Under the pieces are notes generated by a model. That model was not told the DNA's origin, did not search any database, and worked only from the letters and a program-made list of their open reading frames with translations. From positions 39,059-103,058 of the forward strand of contig JAYPQA010000010.1 of the NCBI GenBank assembly GCA_038131695.1: 64,000 nt of DNA, written 5' to 3'. Below, one piece after another: positions 27,476 to 36,392 of this stretch. How positions within the stretch are numbered: position 1 is the stretch's first letter; the number at the start of each line of letters is the position of its first letter. Both the position numbers and the translations under genes were made by a program. The DNA is from JADHLK01 sp038131695 (GTDB lineage Bacteria > Pseudomonadota > Alphaproteobacteria > Puniceispirillales > Puniceispirillaceae).

Positions 27476-29911
27476 TCAGGCGCGCAAATGGCTGTTATCC
27501 GGGTCAAACGGGCTCTCGGCAATCACCTCTGCCTGATAGCGCGTGCCCAGAATATCTATCTCTACCCTGTTGCCTTCAACGGCCAAATCCGGCTTCAGCA
27601 TCGCCAGCGCAATCGAATGGCCCACCCGGAAGCCATAGCCGCCGGAAGTGGCCCGCCCGACCAGCTGGCCATCCAGATAAAGCGGATTGCCGCCAATGGC
27701 ATCTGCATCCTTGGTGTCATGGACTTTCAGCGTCACAAAGGCATTGTCAAAGCCGCGCTGCTGCCAATCCAGCAGGCCCTGACGGCCAATGAAATCCTCT
27801 TTTTGCATCTGCACAAAGCGATCAAGGCCGGATTCAAAGGCGGCATATTCAATGCTCATCTCCGTGCCAACCAGCCGGTAGGATTTCTCCAGCCGCATCG
27901 CATCCATTGCCCGGATACCAAAGGGCTTCAGCCCAAACTCTGCCCCGGCCTCCATCAGCCGGTCAAAAATATGGTTCTGATATTCAATCGGGTGATGCAG
28001 CTCCCAGCCCAGCTCACCAACAAAATTCACCCGCGCGGCCAAGCTCGGGGCCAGCCCGACATCTATCTGCCGGGCAGTCAGCCATTTGAAATGATCGTTG
28101 GACAAATCGGTGCGGGTCAGCTGTTCCAGAATCGCGCGCGATTTTGGCCCGGCCAGCACCAGCACCCCAATCGCATTGGTCAGATCGGTAAAGCTGACCG
28201 AGCGATCTGTGGGCATATGCTTTTTGATCCAGTCATGATCCAGACGCTGGGCCGCGCCAGCCGAGACCAGATAGAAGCTCTCCGGCCCCTCGCGCATAAT
28301 GGTGAATTCAGAATGCACCCCGCCGCGCGGGGCCAGCGCATGGGCCAGAATAACCCGCCCTTCTGATTTCGGCAGCCGGTTGGCAATCAGCCTTTCCAGA
28401 AACGCCTCGGCGCCCGGCCCTTCAATCCGGCATTTGGCAAAGGCGGACATATCCAGCAGCCCGGCATTTTCGGCTACATTGCGGACTTCATTGCCAACAT
28501 GATCAAACCAGCCAGAGCGGCGGAAAGACCAGCTATCCTCTTGCGGCGTGCCTTGCGGGGCGAACCAGTTGGCCCGCTCCCAGCCGAATTTCTGGCCAAA
28601 AACGGCGCCCAGCGCCTTCAGCCTGTCATAGCAGGGGGCGGTGCGCAGCGGACGGGCTGCCTCGCGTTCCTCATCCGGATAATGGATGGTAAAGACATTG
28701 GCATAGGCTTCTTCATTTTTCTCAATCAGGTAGCTTTTCGTCGCATAGCTGCCAAAGCGGCGCGGATCAACGCCGTTCATATCAATGGTCGGCTCGCCCT
28801 CAACAATCCATTCAGCCAGCTGCCAGCCTGCCCCGCCAGCAGCGGTGATGCCAAAACTATGCCCCTCACTCAGCCAGAAATTCGGCAAATCCCAGGCCGG
28901 GCCGATAATCGGGCTGCCATCCGGGGTGTAGGCAATCGCGCCATTATAGACTTTTTTCACGCCCACCTCGCCAAAGGCCGGCACGCGGGCAATGGCCGAT
29001 TCAATATGCGGCATCAGCCGTTCCAAATCCTCCTGAAACAGCTCATATTCCGACCCATCATCCGGCCCCTCCACATAACAGGCCGGGGCGCCCACCTCAT
29101 AGGGGCCGAGGATCAGCCCGCCATTTTCCTCACGCATATACCAGCTGGAATCAGATTCCCGCAAAACCCCCATTTCCGGCAGCCCCTTGGCCTGACGCTC
29201 CTGAATGGCCGGGTGCGGTTCGGTTACGATATATTGATGCTCAACCGGAATGACCGGAATATCCAGCCCCACCATCGCGCCGGTCTGGCGGGCAAAATTG
29301 CCGGTGGCAGAGACGATATGCTCAGCCGTGATCTCGCCCTTATCCGTGGTCACGCGCCATTCTCCGGACTTGGTGCGGGTGATGGCTGTAACCGTTGTGT
29401 TTCGATAGATGGTTGCGCCGCGATCGCGTGCGCCCTTGGCCAGGGCCTGGGTTAAATCAGCTGGCTGGATATAGCCATCCTGCGGATGCCGGATAGCCCC
29501 AATGAGCCCGTCCGGCCGGGCCAGCGGCCAGAGATCGATCACCTCATCCGGGGTCAATACCTCCACCTCTACGCCAATCGTTTCGGCAACCCCGCGATAT
29601 TGCAGATATTCATCCATCCGGTCCTGATTGGTGGCCAGCCGGATATTGGATACGGTGCTGAGCCCGGCGTGCAATCCGGTTTCCTCTTCCAGCTGGCTGT
29701 AGAGATTGACCGAATATTTATGCACCTGGCCGACCGAATAGGACATATTGAACAGCGGCAACAGACCGGCCGCGTGCCAGGTAGAGCCGGAGGTCAGCTC
29801 CTTGCGTTCAATCAGCACCACATCAGACCAGCCCTTTTTGGCCAGATGATACAGCGTGCCGACCCCGACAACCCCGCCCCCGATAACCACGACGCGCGCA
29901 TGCGATTTCAT
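27476..29911 (-). CDS. FAD-dependent dimethylglycine/sarcosine dehydrogenase-like protein
   Basis: An 811-residue flavoprotein of the DMGDH/SARDH family, which oxidatively demethylates N-methylated glycines and passes the C1 unit to THF. An N-terminal DAO domain carries the FAD motif VVVIGGGVVGVGTLYHLA (residues 7-24) followed by ERKELTSGSTWHAAGLLPL, where the His is the site of covalent FAD in DMGDH. From about residue 400 there are FAO_M and GcvT-like domains (LLDMSAFAKCRIEGPGAEAF and FVGELGWELHHPIEYQ). GGGGAG sits 8 bp before ATG 29911. It is the first gene of a two-gene unit with the MttB-family gene, which suggests stepwise demethylation of a common substrate series. Confidence 0.9.
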   Translation of the reverse strand: MKSHARVVVIGGGVVGVGTLYHLAKKGWSDVVLIERKELTSGSTWHAAGLLPLFNMSYSVGQVHKYSVNLYSQLEEETGLHAGLSTVSNIRLATNQDRMDEYLQYRGVAETIGVEVEVLTPDEVIDLWPLARPDGLIGAIRHPQDGYIQPADLTQALAKGARDRGATIYRNTTVTAITRTKSGEWRVTTDKGEITAEHIVSATGNFARQTGAMVGLDIPVIPVEHQYIVTEPHPAIQERQAKGLPEMGVLRESDSSWYMREENGGLILGPYEVGAPACYVEGPDDGSEYELFQEDLERLMPHIESAIARVPAFGEVGVKKVYNGAIAYTPDGSPIIGPAWDLPNFWLSEGHSFGITAAGGAGWQLAEWIVEGEPTIDMNGVDPRRFGSYATKSYLIEKNEEAYANVFTIHYPDEEREAARPLRTAPCYDRLKALGAVFGQKFGWERANWFAPQGTPQEDSWSFRRSGWFDHVGNEVRNVAENAGLLDMSAFAKCRIEGPGAEAFLERLIANRLPKSEGRVILAHALAPRGGVHSEFTIMREGPESFYLVSAGAAQRLDHDWIKKHMPTDRSVSFTDLTNAIGVLVLAGPKSRAILEQLTRTDLSNDHFKWLTARQIDVGLAPSLAARVNFVGELGWELHHPIEYQNHIFDRLMEAGAEFGLKPFGIRAMDAMRLEKSYRLVGTEMSIEYAAFESGLDRFVQMQKEDFIGRQGLLDWQQRGFDNAFVTLKVHDTKDADAIGGNPLYLDGQLVGRATSGGYGFRVGHSIALAMLKPDLAVEGNRVEIDILGTRYQAEVIAESPFDPDNSHLRA

Positions 29912-30015
29912 AGTCTTGCTCCCCTAAACGGATCCGGCCCGGCCCGTTGCCAAATCAATCCGCTGCGGATCCTCTGGCATCAGGTCACAAAGCCTCGCCC
30001 AATATGAAACAGCTA

Positions 30016-30714
30016 TCAGCAATCCGGTTCTGTTTCAATGCGACCCTCTTTGCACAAAAACAGGCAAGCTGGCCAAAATGGGTCTGGATTCAGCCTGGTC
30101 GCCTGCCAGCTGCCAGACGCGATTTTTTCATATCGGAACCGGTCATGCAGCCGGAAAGCCCCGTCTGCCCAGAATTCTATCTCCTGCGGACGCAGCAGGA
30201 AGCCACCCCAATGCGGAGGCCGCTCTACCGGGCGGCCCTCCCAGCTTTTTTCCAGCTCGGCGACCTTTTCCTGCAAATCTTCCCGGCTGGCCAAAGGCTG
30301 GGATTGATCCGACGCCCAGGCCCCTATCTGGCTGCCGCGCGGACGGCTGGCAAAATAGGCATCACTGACAGCCGCGCTGGCTTTTTCAATAGGCCCCACC
30401 GCGCGAATCTGGCGGCGCAGCGATTTCCAGTGCAGGCAGAGCGCGGCCTTGCCGGTTGCCAGCAGCTCGTCTGATTTGCGGCTGGTGTAATTGGTGAAGA
30501 ACACAAACCCCTCATCCGACCATTGCCGCAGCAAAACCATGCGCACAGACGGCATCCCGTCCGCCGCAACAGAGGCCAGCGCGACCGCATCATGATCGTT
30601 GATTTCGGCCTCTTTTGCCGCCTCCATCCAGCTGCCGAACAGGGCAAAGGGATCAGCTGGCGGCGGCTGGTGCAGCACGCCCGGATCAGCCTGTTTTGCA
30701 ATGCTATCTGACAT
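30016..30714 (-). CDS. pdxH: Pyridoxamine 5'-phosphate oxidase, C-terminally extended
   Basis: PdxH oxidises pyridoxine or pyridoxamine 5'-phosphate to pyridoxal 5'-phosphate using FMN. The 232-residue protein contains DPFALFGSWMEAAKEAEIND, VRMVLLRQWSDEGFVFFTNY with FMN contacts, the KSDELLATGKAALCLHWKSL segment, and SRPRGSQIGAWASDQSQPL. The family normally ends in RLAP or close to it; here RLNP is followed by 23 more residues before a stop, giving an unusual hydrophobic, Cys-containing tail. It is divergent from the glycine-zipper gene across 263 bp in which I see only possible promoters. Confidence 0.95.
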   Translation of the reverse strand: MSDSIAKQADPGVLHQPPPADPFALFGSWMEAAKEAEINDHDAVALASVAADGMPSVRMVLLRQWSDEGFVFFTNYTSRKSDELLATGKAALCLHWKSLRRQIRAVGPIEKASAAVSDAYFASRPRGSQIGAWASDQSQPLASREDLQEKVAELEKSWEGRPVERPPHWGGFLLRPQEIEFWADGAFRLHDRFRYEKIASGSWQATRLNPDPFWPACLFLCKEGRIETEPDC

Positions 30715-30977
30715 TTCCTGCCTCTTTATTGTTCTGTGCCATGCCGCTCTGGCCAGCCTTACATCAGCTGGAAGTCAGGAGAGGATTACCGGTGCGGCCA
30801 TTCCATGCTATTATCTAGATGCAAATGGGGTTCAAACAAGGTCTGTTGTCAAAACAGGCTTGCCACAGAATCGCCATAAAGTATTTTTACTCTGTAACAC
30901 TGGCGAATTGCAACCGGCCCTGATTGAGCAAAACCGACTTGAACAAGACTGAAAAAACCGCAAAAAAGGAGCAGCAG

Positions 30978-31520
30978 ATGTTCACCCGTTTGGCCCTTGG
31001 CCTCTTTCTGGTTTCCCTGCCGCTGGCAGCAACTGCCGAAACCCGCCTTGAAACCGTGCTTGGCACAGTCATCAAACAGGATAGCCGCACCGAAACCGTG
31101 GTGCGCAAAACCCCGACCACCGAACAGGTATGCCGGGATGTGGATGTGCCGGTCTATGCTGAGGCAAAATCAGGGGAGTCCAATCTGGGCGCCATGATTG
31201 TCGGCGGGCTGATCGGATCGGCCCTGGGCAACAAGATGTCTGACAGCAATGGCGGCGGGGCCGCCGGGGCGGTTGCCGGGGCGATTGTCGGCGGCGAGAT
31301 GTCCAAAAACGCCAATAAACAGGGGCAAATTGTCGGCTATCAGCGCCAGTCTGTCTGTGAGAATCGCAATATTGTGCTGACTGAGAATGTGCAGCAGATC
31401 ATCGGCTACCGGCTGACGGTTGAGGCAGATGGCCGGATCCTGACGCTGGATGTGCCGAACAGCTATCAAATTGGCCAGCGGGTGGAAATCCGCAAGCAAA
31501 TTACCTATTCCGTGCGCTAA
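30978..31520 (+). CDS. Glycine-zipper 2TM domain envelope protein
   Basis: A 180-residue exported protein. The start ATG 30978 is preceded by AAAAGGA, and residues 1-20 form a signal peptide ending ATA-ET. The centre (about residues 70-115) is a Gly/Ala-rich glycine zipper, MIVGGLIGSALGNKM and GAAGAVAGAIVGGEM, of the kind found in Rickettsia 17-kDa antigen and SlyB-like proteins. The C-terminal third has two Cys residues and a predicted beta-rich region. These proteins insert into or under the outer membrane; the precise role is unknown. An upstream in-frame ATG at 30924 would put 18 charged residues before the signal peptide, so it is disfavoured. Confidence 0.85.
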   Translation: MFTRLALGLFLVSLPLAATAETRLETVLGTVIKQDSRTETVVRKTPTTEQVCRDVDVPVYAEAKSGESNLGAMIVGGLIGSALGNKMSDSNGGGAAGAVAGAIVGGEMSKNANKQGQIVGYQRQSVCENRNIVLTENVQQIIGYRLTVEADGRILTLDVPNSYQIGQRVEIRKQITYSVR

Positions 31521-31698
31521 GATACGCCTCTGCGCGGGCATTACGGCGGCTATCACTCCATTTTGGCCGGAACACCGGGGGCTGCATGACTTGCGGCCCC
31601 TGATGCTTTTGGGGTAAGAGAGGGGCGTGTGCAACACAGGAGATCACCGCAGCGCGCCAACACGCCGGGCGGTGACAGGATTTGAGGACAAACAGACA

Positions 31699-32532
31699 AT
31701 GACTTCAGGAAACGGCACTTCCGGGCTTCTGGCAGGCAAGCGCGGACTGATCATGGGTGTGGCAAATAACCGGTCTATCGGCTGGGGTATCGCAGAAGCA
31801 GCAGCCGCACAGGGGGCTGAGCTGGCCTTCACCTATCAGGGTGAGGCCCTGAAAAAGCGGGTCGTGCCGCTGGCCGAACAGCTGGGCAGCCAGACGGTCA
31901 TGGAATGTGATGTCGGCTCTGATCAATCAATGGACAGCGTTTTTGCCGCCTTGCAGGAGCAATGGGGCAGCCTTGATTTTCTGGTCCATGCCATCGCCTG
32001 GTCCGACAAGGATGAGCTGACCGGCGAATATCTGGATACCAGCCGCAATAATTTCACCCGCACAATGGATATTTCGGTCTATAGCTTTACCGCGCTGGCC
32101 CAGCGTGCCGCCGCGATGATGAATGAGGGCGGCTCCATGCTGACCCTGACCTATTACGGGGCTGAGCGGGTGATGCCGCATTACAATGTCATGGGGGTGG
32201 CCAAGGCGGCGCTGGAAGCCTCGGTGCGCTATCTGGCAGTTGATCTGGGCGGGCGCAATATCCGGGTGAACGGGCTGTCGGCTGGCCCGATGAAGACGCT
32301 GGCGGCCTCCGGTATCGGTGATTTCCGCTATATCCTGAAATGGAATGAATATAACTCGCCGCTGAAACGCAATGTCACGCTGGCGGATGTTGGCGGGGCC
32401 GGGGTTTATCTGCTCTCCGATCTGTCATCGGGCGTGTCCGGTGAAACGCATCATGTGGATTGCGGCTATCATGTGGTTGGCATGAAAGCGGTGGATGCAC
32501 CGGATATTTCGGTAGTCAAATCGGATGAGTGA
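31699..32532 (+). CDS. fabI: Enoyl-[acyl-carrier-protein] reductase (NADH) FabI
   Basis: FabI reduces trans-2-enoyl-ACP in the last step of each fatty acid elongation cycle. The protein is about 277 residues from ATG 31699, preceded by TGAGGA; the open frame to 31627 is dispensable. It has the short-chain dehydrogenase dinucleotide site LIMGVANNRSIGWGIAEA (the FabI-type GxxxxxSxxxG pattern), the LVHAIAWSDKDELTGEYLDT segment, and the active-site Tyr-x6-Lys in HYNVMGVAKAALEASV. It overlaps aroC by 8 bp, and the pair is probably cotranscribed. FabI is the usual target of triclosan-type inhibitors; resistance cannot be read here. Confidence 0.96.
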   Translation: MTSGNGTSGLLAGKRGLIMGVANNRSIGWGIAEAAAAQGAELAFTYQGEALKKRVVPLAEQLGSQTVMECDVGSDQSMDSVFAALQEQWGSLDFLVHAIAWSDKDELTGEYLDTSRNNFTRTMDISVYSFTALAQRAAAMMNEGGSMLTLTYYGAERVMPHYNVMGVAKAALEASVRYLAVDLGGRNIRVNGLSAGPMKTLAASGIGDFRYILKWNEYNSPLKRNVTLADVGGAGVYLLSDLSSGVSGETHHVDCGYHVVGMKAVDAPDISVVKSDE

Positions 32533-33619
32533 CAATCGCTTCGGCCAGCTATTCAGCTTTGCCAGCTTTGGGGAAAGCCACGGGCCGGCGATTGGCTGTG
32601 TGGTAGATGGGGTGCCGCCCCGCCTGCCGCTCTCGGCTGAGGCTATCCAGCCCTATCTGGATCGCCGCCGCCCGGGCCAATCGCGCTTTGTTACCCAGCG
32701 CCGGGAAGCCGATCAGGTGGAAATCCTGTCCGGCGTTTTTGAGGGGATGACGACCGGCACGCCGATTGGCCTGTTGATCCATAATACGGATCAGCGCAGC
32801 CGCGATTATGGCGAGATTGCCAAGCAATTCCGCCCCGGCCATGCTGATTATACCTATCAGGCAAAATACGGTATTCGTGACTATCGCGGCGGCGGGCGAT
32901 CCAGCGCGCGCGAAACCGCCATGCGGGTGGCGGCGGGTGCGATTGCCGATTTGGCCCTGAAACAGGCATTGGGGCCGGATTTTTCGATCACCGGATCGGT
33001 TGTGCAGCTGGGGCCGCATAAAATAGATCGCGCGAATTTTGACCCGGCCCAGATTGACCAGAACCCGTTTTTCTGTGGTGATGCCAAGGCCGCCGAAGCC
33101 TGGGCAGACTGGCTGGATGGGGTGCGCAAGGCCGGCAATTCTGCGGGTGCGGTGGTTGAGGTGGTGGCCAGCGGCGTGCCGGCGGGCCTCGGCCAGCCTG
33201 TCTATGGCAAGCTGGATGCAGAATTGGCAGCCGCCATGATGAGCATCAATGCGGTCAAGGGCGTGGAGATCGGCAGCGGCTTTGATCTGGTGGGCCTGCC
33301 CGGGGATGCAGCCGGGGATGAGATGCGCATGGGGGCTGATGGCCAGCCTGAATTCCTGTCCAACCATGCGGGCGGCGTGCTGGGCGGCATCAGCTCCGGC
33401 CAGCCGCTTGTGGTGCGCCTGGCGATCAAGCCAACCTCCTCTATCCTGACGCCGCGCCGGTCGCTCGATCAGGATGGCAAAGAGGTGGAGTTGCGAACCA
33501 AGGGGCGGCATGATCCCTGTGTGGGAATTCGGGCCGTGCCGGTTGCTGAGGCAATGATGGCCTGTGTGGTGCTGGATCAGCTGATGCGCCACCGGGCACA
33601 GACGCAGCTGCTGGGCTGA
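32525..33619 (+). CDS. aroC: Chorismate synthase
   Basis: AroC eliminates phosphate from 5-enolpyruvylshikimate-3-phosphate to make chorismate, requiring reduced FMN. The 364-residue protein starts with the typical FGQLFSFASFGESHGPAIGC, then RRPGQSRFVTQRREADQV and GVFEGMTTGTPIGLLIHN, and contains YRGGGRSSARETAMRVAAGA around residue 120. RTKGRHDPCVGIRAVPVAEA near the C-terminus is also diagnostic. All expected signatures are present. It begins 8 bp inside the end of fabI and is tail-to-tail with tlyA, only 3 bp away. Confidence 0.97.
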   Translation: MSDNRFGQLFSFASFGESHGPAIGCVVDGVPPRLPLSAEAIQPYLDRRRPGQSRFVTQRREADQVEILSGVFEGMTTGTPIGLLIHNTDQRSRDYGEIAKQFRPGHADYTYQAKYGIRDYRGGGRSSARETAMRVAAGAIADLALKQALGPDFSITGSVVQLGPHKIDRANFDPAQIDQNPFFCGDAKAAEAWADWLDGVRKAGNSAGAVVEVVASGVPAGLGQPVYGKLDAELAAAMMSINAVKGVEIGSGFDLVGLPGDAAGDEMRMGADGQPEFLSNHAGGVLGGISSGQPLVVRLAIKPTSSILTPRRSLDQDGKEVELRTKGRHDPCVGIRAVPVAEAMMACVVLDQLMRHRAQTQLLG

Positions 33620-33622
33620 TCG

Positions 33623-34384
33623 CTAGCCGGTTTTTTCTGCGGCCAGCAGATATTCCAGATTGCCGCCGCGCCCGGCCAGCGGGCTCTCAATAAAACCAAG
33701 CTGCTGCCAGCCCTGTTCGGCCAGCCAATCGGCGGTCCGGGTCACGGCCTGCTGGCGGGCGGCGGCATCGCGCACAATCCCGCCCTTGGCGATATGGCTT
33801 GGCCCCAATTCAAATTGCGGCTTGACCAGCACCAGAAGCTGGCAGTGCGGGGCCGCCAGCTGCAAGCCGGGGCCGAGTGCCAGCTGCAGGGAAATAAAGG
33901 ACAGATCGGCTGTGATCAGCTGCGGGGCCTCTGGAATCAGCGCTGCATTCAGCTGGCGGGCATCTGTTTTTTCCAGCGAAACCAGCGCCTCCAGCCCTTG
34001 CAGATCGCGGTGCAGCTGGCCACTGCCCACATCCACCGCATAGACCCGCCGCGCCCCGCGCCGCAGCAAAAGCTGGGAAAACCCGCCTGTGGAGGCTCCC
34101 AGATCCAGACAGATTTTCCCCGCCGGATCGCACTGGCTGAACCGGTCAAGCCCGGCCTGCAATTTCAGGGCGGCCCGGCTGACCCATTCGGCCAGCTGGC
34201 TGGTAATCTCTATCTGGCTGTCGGCATCAATAAGGCGCGCTGGCTTGTCTATAATCTGCCCATCTGCGCGCACCGCCTGTTCAGCTATCATCTGGCGGGC
34301 GCGTTCCCGGCTCTCGGCATGGCCCAGCTGAACCAGTATTTGATCGGCCCGGCCGCGCCGGGCGATCTGATCAGCTGCGGGCAT
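33623..34384 (-). CDS. tlyA: TlyA-family rRNA 2'-O-methyltransferase / putative hemolysin
   Basis: TlyA-family proteins methylate ribose 2'-OH groups in rRNA using SAM. The 253-residue form starts at ATG 34384, inside the 3' end of dxs (14-bp overlap). Residues about 5-65 form an S4 RNA-binding domain (RADQILVQLGHAESRERARQ), followed by an FtsJ/RrmJ-like Rossmann fold with the SAM motif CLDLGASTGGFSQLLLRRGA and the VYAVDVGSGQL strand; a KPQFELG motif follows. The open frame before ATG 34384 has no family similarity. It is the last gene of the xseB-ispA-dxs-tlyA group, a frequent alphaproteobacterial order. Confidence 0.92.
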   Translation of the reverse strand: MPAADQIARRGRADQILVQLGHAESRERARQMIAEQAVRADGQIIDKPARLIDADSQIEITSQLAEWVSRAALKLQAGLDRFSQCDPAGKICLDLGASTGGFSQLLLRRGARRVYAVDVGSGQLHRDLQGLEALVSLEKTDARQLNAALIPEAPQLITADLSFISLQLALGPGLQLAAPHCQLLVLVKPQFELGPSHIAKGGIVRDAAARQQAVTRTADWLAEQGWQQLGFIESPLAGRGGNLEYLLAAEKTG

Positions 34385-36290
34385 GATGGCGGGCGGTTTT
34401 GCCAGCCAGCAGCAGCCGCGCCTTTTCATACAGCCCGCCTGCATCCAGCCCGGCGATTTCCAGCTGGCGCTCGCGCGAGGCATGATCAAGATAGCGTTCC
34501 GGCAAATGCGCGGTGCGTATCTTCAAGCCCCTGTCCAGGGCCCCGCTTTCCGCCAGATAATCCAGCACCAGGGCTGAAAAACCGCCGGTGCTCGCCTCCT
34601 CTACGACCAGCAGGGCAGCATGATCGGCCACCAGCTGGTCCAGCAGGCCGGTATCCAGCGGCTTGGCAAAGCGGGCATCAGCCAGCGTGATTTGATGGCC
34701 GTCCGCGGCCAGCCTGTCTGCCAGCTGGCTGGTTTGTTCCAGCATCGTCCCCAGGCTGAGGACGGCCAGATCAGCCCCCTGGCGGATGATACGCCCCTTG
34801 CCAATCGGCAGCGGTGCCGGGTCTTCGGGCAGGGCCACCCCGCTGCCGCTGCCCCGCGGATAGCGCAGCGCACACGGCCCGCCTTCATAGGCCGCTGCGG
34901 TCGCCACCATCTGGACCAGCTCAGCCTCATCTGCCGGACACATGATCATCATATTGGGCAGGCAGGACAGCCAGGCCAGATCAAAAACCCCGGCATGGGT
35001 CGCCCCATCCGCCCCGACCAGCCCGGCCCGGTCAATGGCAAAGCGCACCGGCAAATTCTGAATCGCCACATCATGCACCAGCTGATCATAGCCGCGCTGC
35101 AAAAAGGTGGAATAAATCGCACAAAAGGGCTTCATCCCCTCAGCTGCCAGCCCGGCGGCAAAGGTCACCGCGTGCTGTTCAGCGATACCAACATCAAAAA
35201 CCCGATTTGGAAATTCATCTGCCAGCTTGTTCAGGCCAGTGCCGGACGGCATGGCTGCCGTGATCGCCACAATCTGGCTGTCCTTGCGGGCTTCGTCTAT
35301 CAGCGCTTCGGCAAAAACAGATGTATAGGATGGCAGATTACCGGCGGGCTTTACCTGCTCGCCCGTGATCACATCAAATTTCGGCACTGCATGGTATTTT
35401 TCTGAACTGGGGCCGGCAAAGGGGTGTCCGCGCCCCTTTTCGGTCACCACATGAACCAGCACCGGGCCGCCCACCTCGCCATCGCGCAGATTTTTGAGAA
35501 CCGGCAGCAAATGGTCCAGATCATGGCCGTCAATCGGGCCAATATGGAAAAACCCCAGCTCAGAGAACAGCGAATGGCCGCCCACCAGATCGCGGGCCAG
35601 ATGATGCGCCCGGCGGGCCGCTTGCCGGGCCTCGCTGGGGAAACGGTTGGCCACTTCCTTGACCAGCCCGCGAATGGAATGATAGGGGCGTGAGCTGATC
35701 AGCTCCGACAGGTAGGAAGACAGCGCCCCCACCGGCTGGGCTATCGACATATCATTATCGTTCAAAATCACGATCAGATCATGATCAGACGCCCCGGCAT
35801 TGTTCAGCGCCTCATAGGCCATGCCAGCAGACAGGGCCCCGTCACCGATAACCGCTATCACCTGATTGTCGCGGCCCTGCAAATCGCGGGCAACCGCCAT
35901 GCCATAGCCAGCCGAGATAGAGGTAGAGGAATGGCCGGCCCCAAACGGATCAAATTCTGATTCAGAGCGTTTGGTAAAACCGGACAGGCCGCCTTCCTGG
36001 CGCAGCGTGCGGATGCGGTCGCGCCGGCCGGTCAGAATCTTGTGCGGATAGGCCTGATGGCCGACATCCCAGATCAGCCGGTCTTGCGGAGTATTGAACA
36101 CATAATGCAGCGCCACGGTCAGCTCTACCACCCCCAGCCCGGCCCCCAGATGGCCGCCTGTCTGGGCCACCGCCCGAATGGTCTCAGCGCGCAATTCCCC
36201 GGCCAGCTGCGCCAGCTGGGACTCCGGCAAGGCGCGCAGATCGGCAATGGATTGAATTTTGTCCAGCAAAGCTGTTTTTGGTTCTGTCAC
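34371..36290 (-). CDS. dxs: 1-deoxy-D-xylulose-5-phosphate synthase
   Basis: Dxs condenses pyruvate and glyceraldehyde 3-phosphate, using thiamine diphosphate, as the first step of the MEP isoprenoid pathway. The 639 residues are standard. Visible motifs are HLGAGLGVVELTVALHYVFN, GHQAYPHKILTGR, the ThDP-binding VIAVIGDGALSAGMAYEALN, and the C-terminal half with DVGIAEQHAVTFAAGLA around residue 370. It lies between ispA (102 bp upstream) and tlyA, which it overlaps by 14 bp. Coupling with ispA places isoprenoid precursor supply and prenyl chain elongation together. Confidence 0.97.
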   Translation of the reverse strand: MTEPKTALLDKIQSIADLRALPESQLAQLAGELRAETIRAVAQTGGHLGAGLGVVELTVALHYVFNTPQDRLIWDVGHQAYPHKILTGRRDRIRTLRQEGGLSGFTKRSESEFDPFGAGHSSTSISAGYGMAVARDLQGRDNQVIAVIGDGALSAGMAYEALNNAGASDHDLIVILNDNDMSIAQPVGALSSYLSELISSRPYHSIRGLVKEVANRFPSEARQAARRAHHLARDLVGGHSLFSELGFFHIGPIDGHDLDHLLPVLKNLRDGEVGGPVLVHVVTEKGRGHPFAGPSSEKYHAVPKFDVITGEQVKPAGNLPSYTSVFAEALIDEARKDSQIVAITAAMPSGTGLNKLADEFPNRVFDVGIAEQHAVTFAAGLAAEGMKPFCAIYSTFLQRGYDQLVHDVAIQNLPVRFAIDRAGLVGADGATHAGVFDLAWLSCLPNMMIMCPADEAELVQMVATAAAYEGGPCALRYPRGSGSGVALPEDPAPLPIGKGRIIRQGADLAVLSLGTMLEQTSQLADRLAADGHQITLADARFAKPLDTGLLDQLVADHAALLVVEEASTGGFSALVLDYLAESGALDRGLKIRTAHLPERYLDHASRERQLEIAGLDAGGLYEKARLLLAGKTARHHARS

Positions 36291-36392
36291 CTGTCCGGCC
36301 CCAAATCCGATCCCACATCAGGCTGTCCGGGTCCCGGTCCGGCCAGCCCCCTGCCTGTTCTTTTTTTTGCGCCCCATATTTTTACGACCCAA

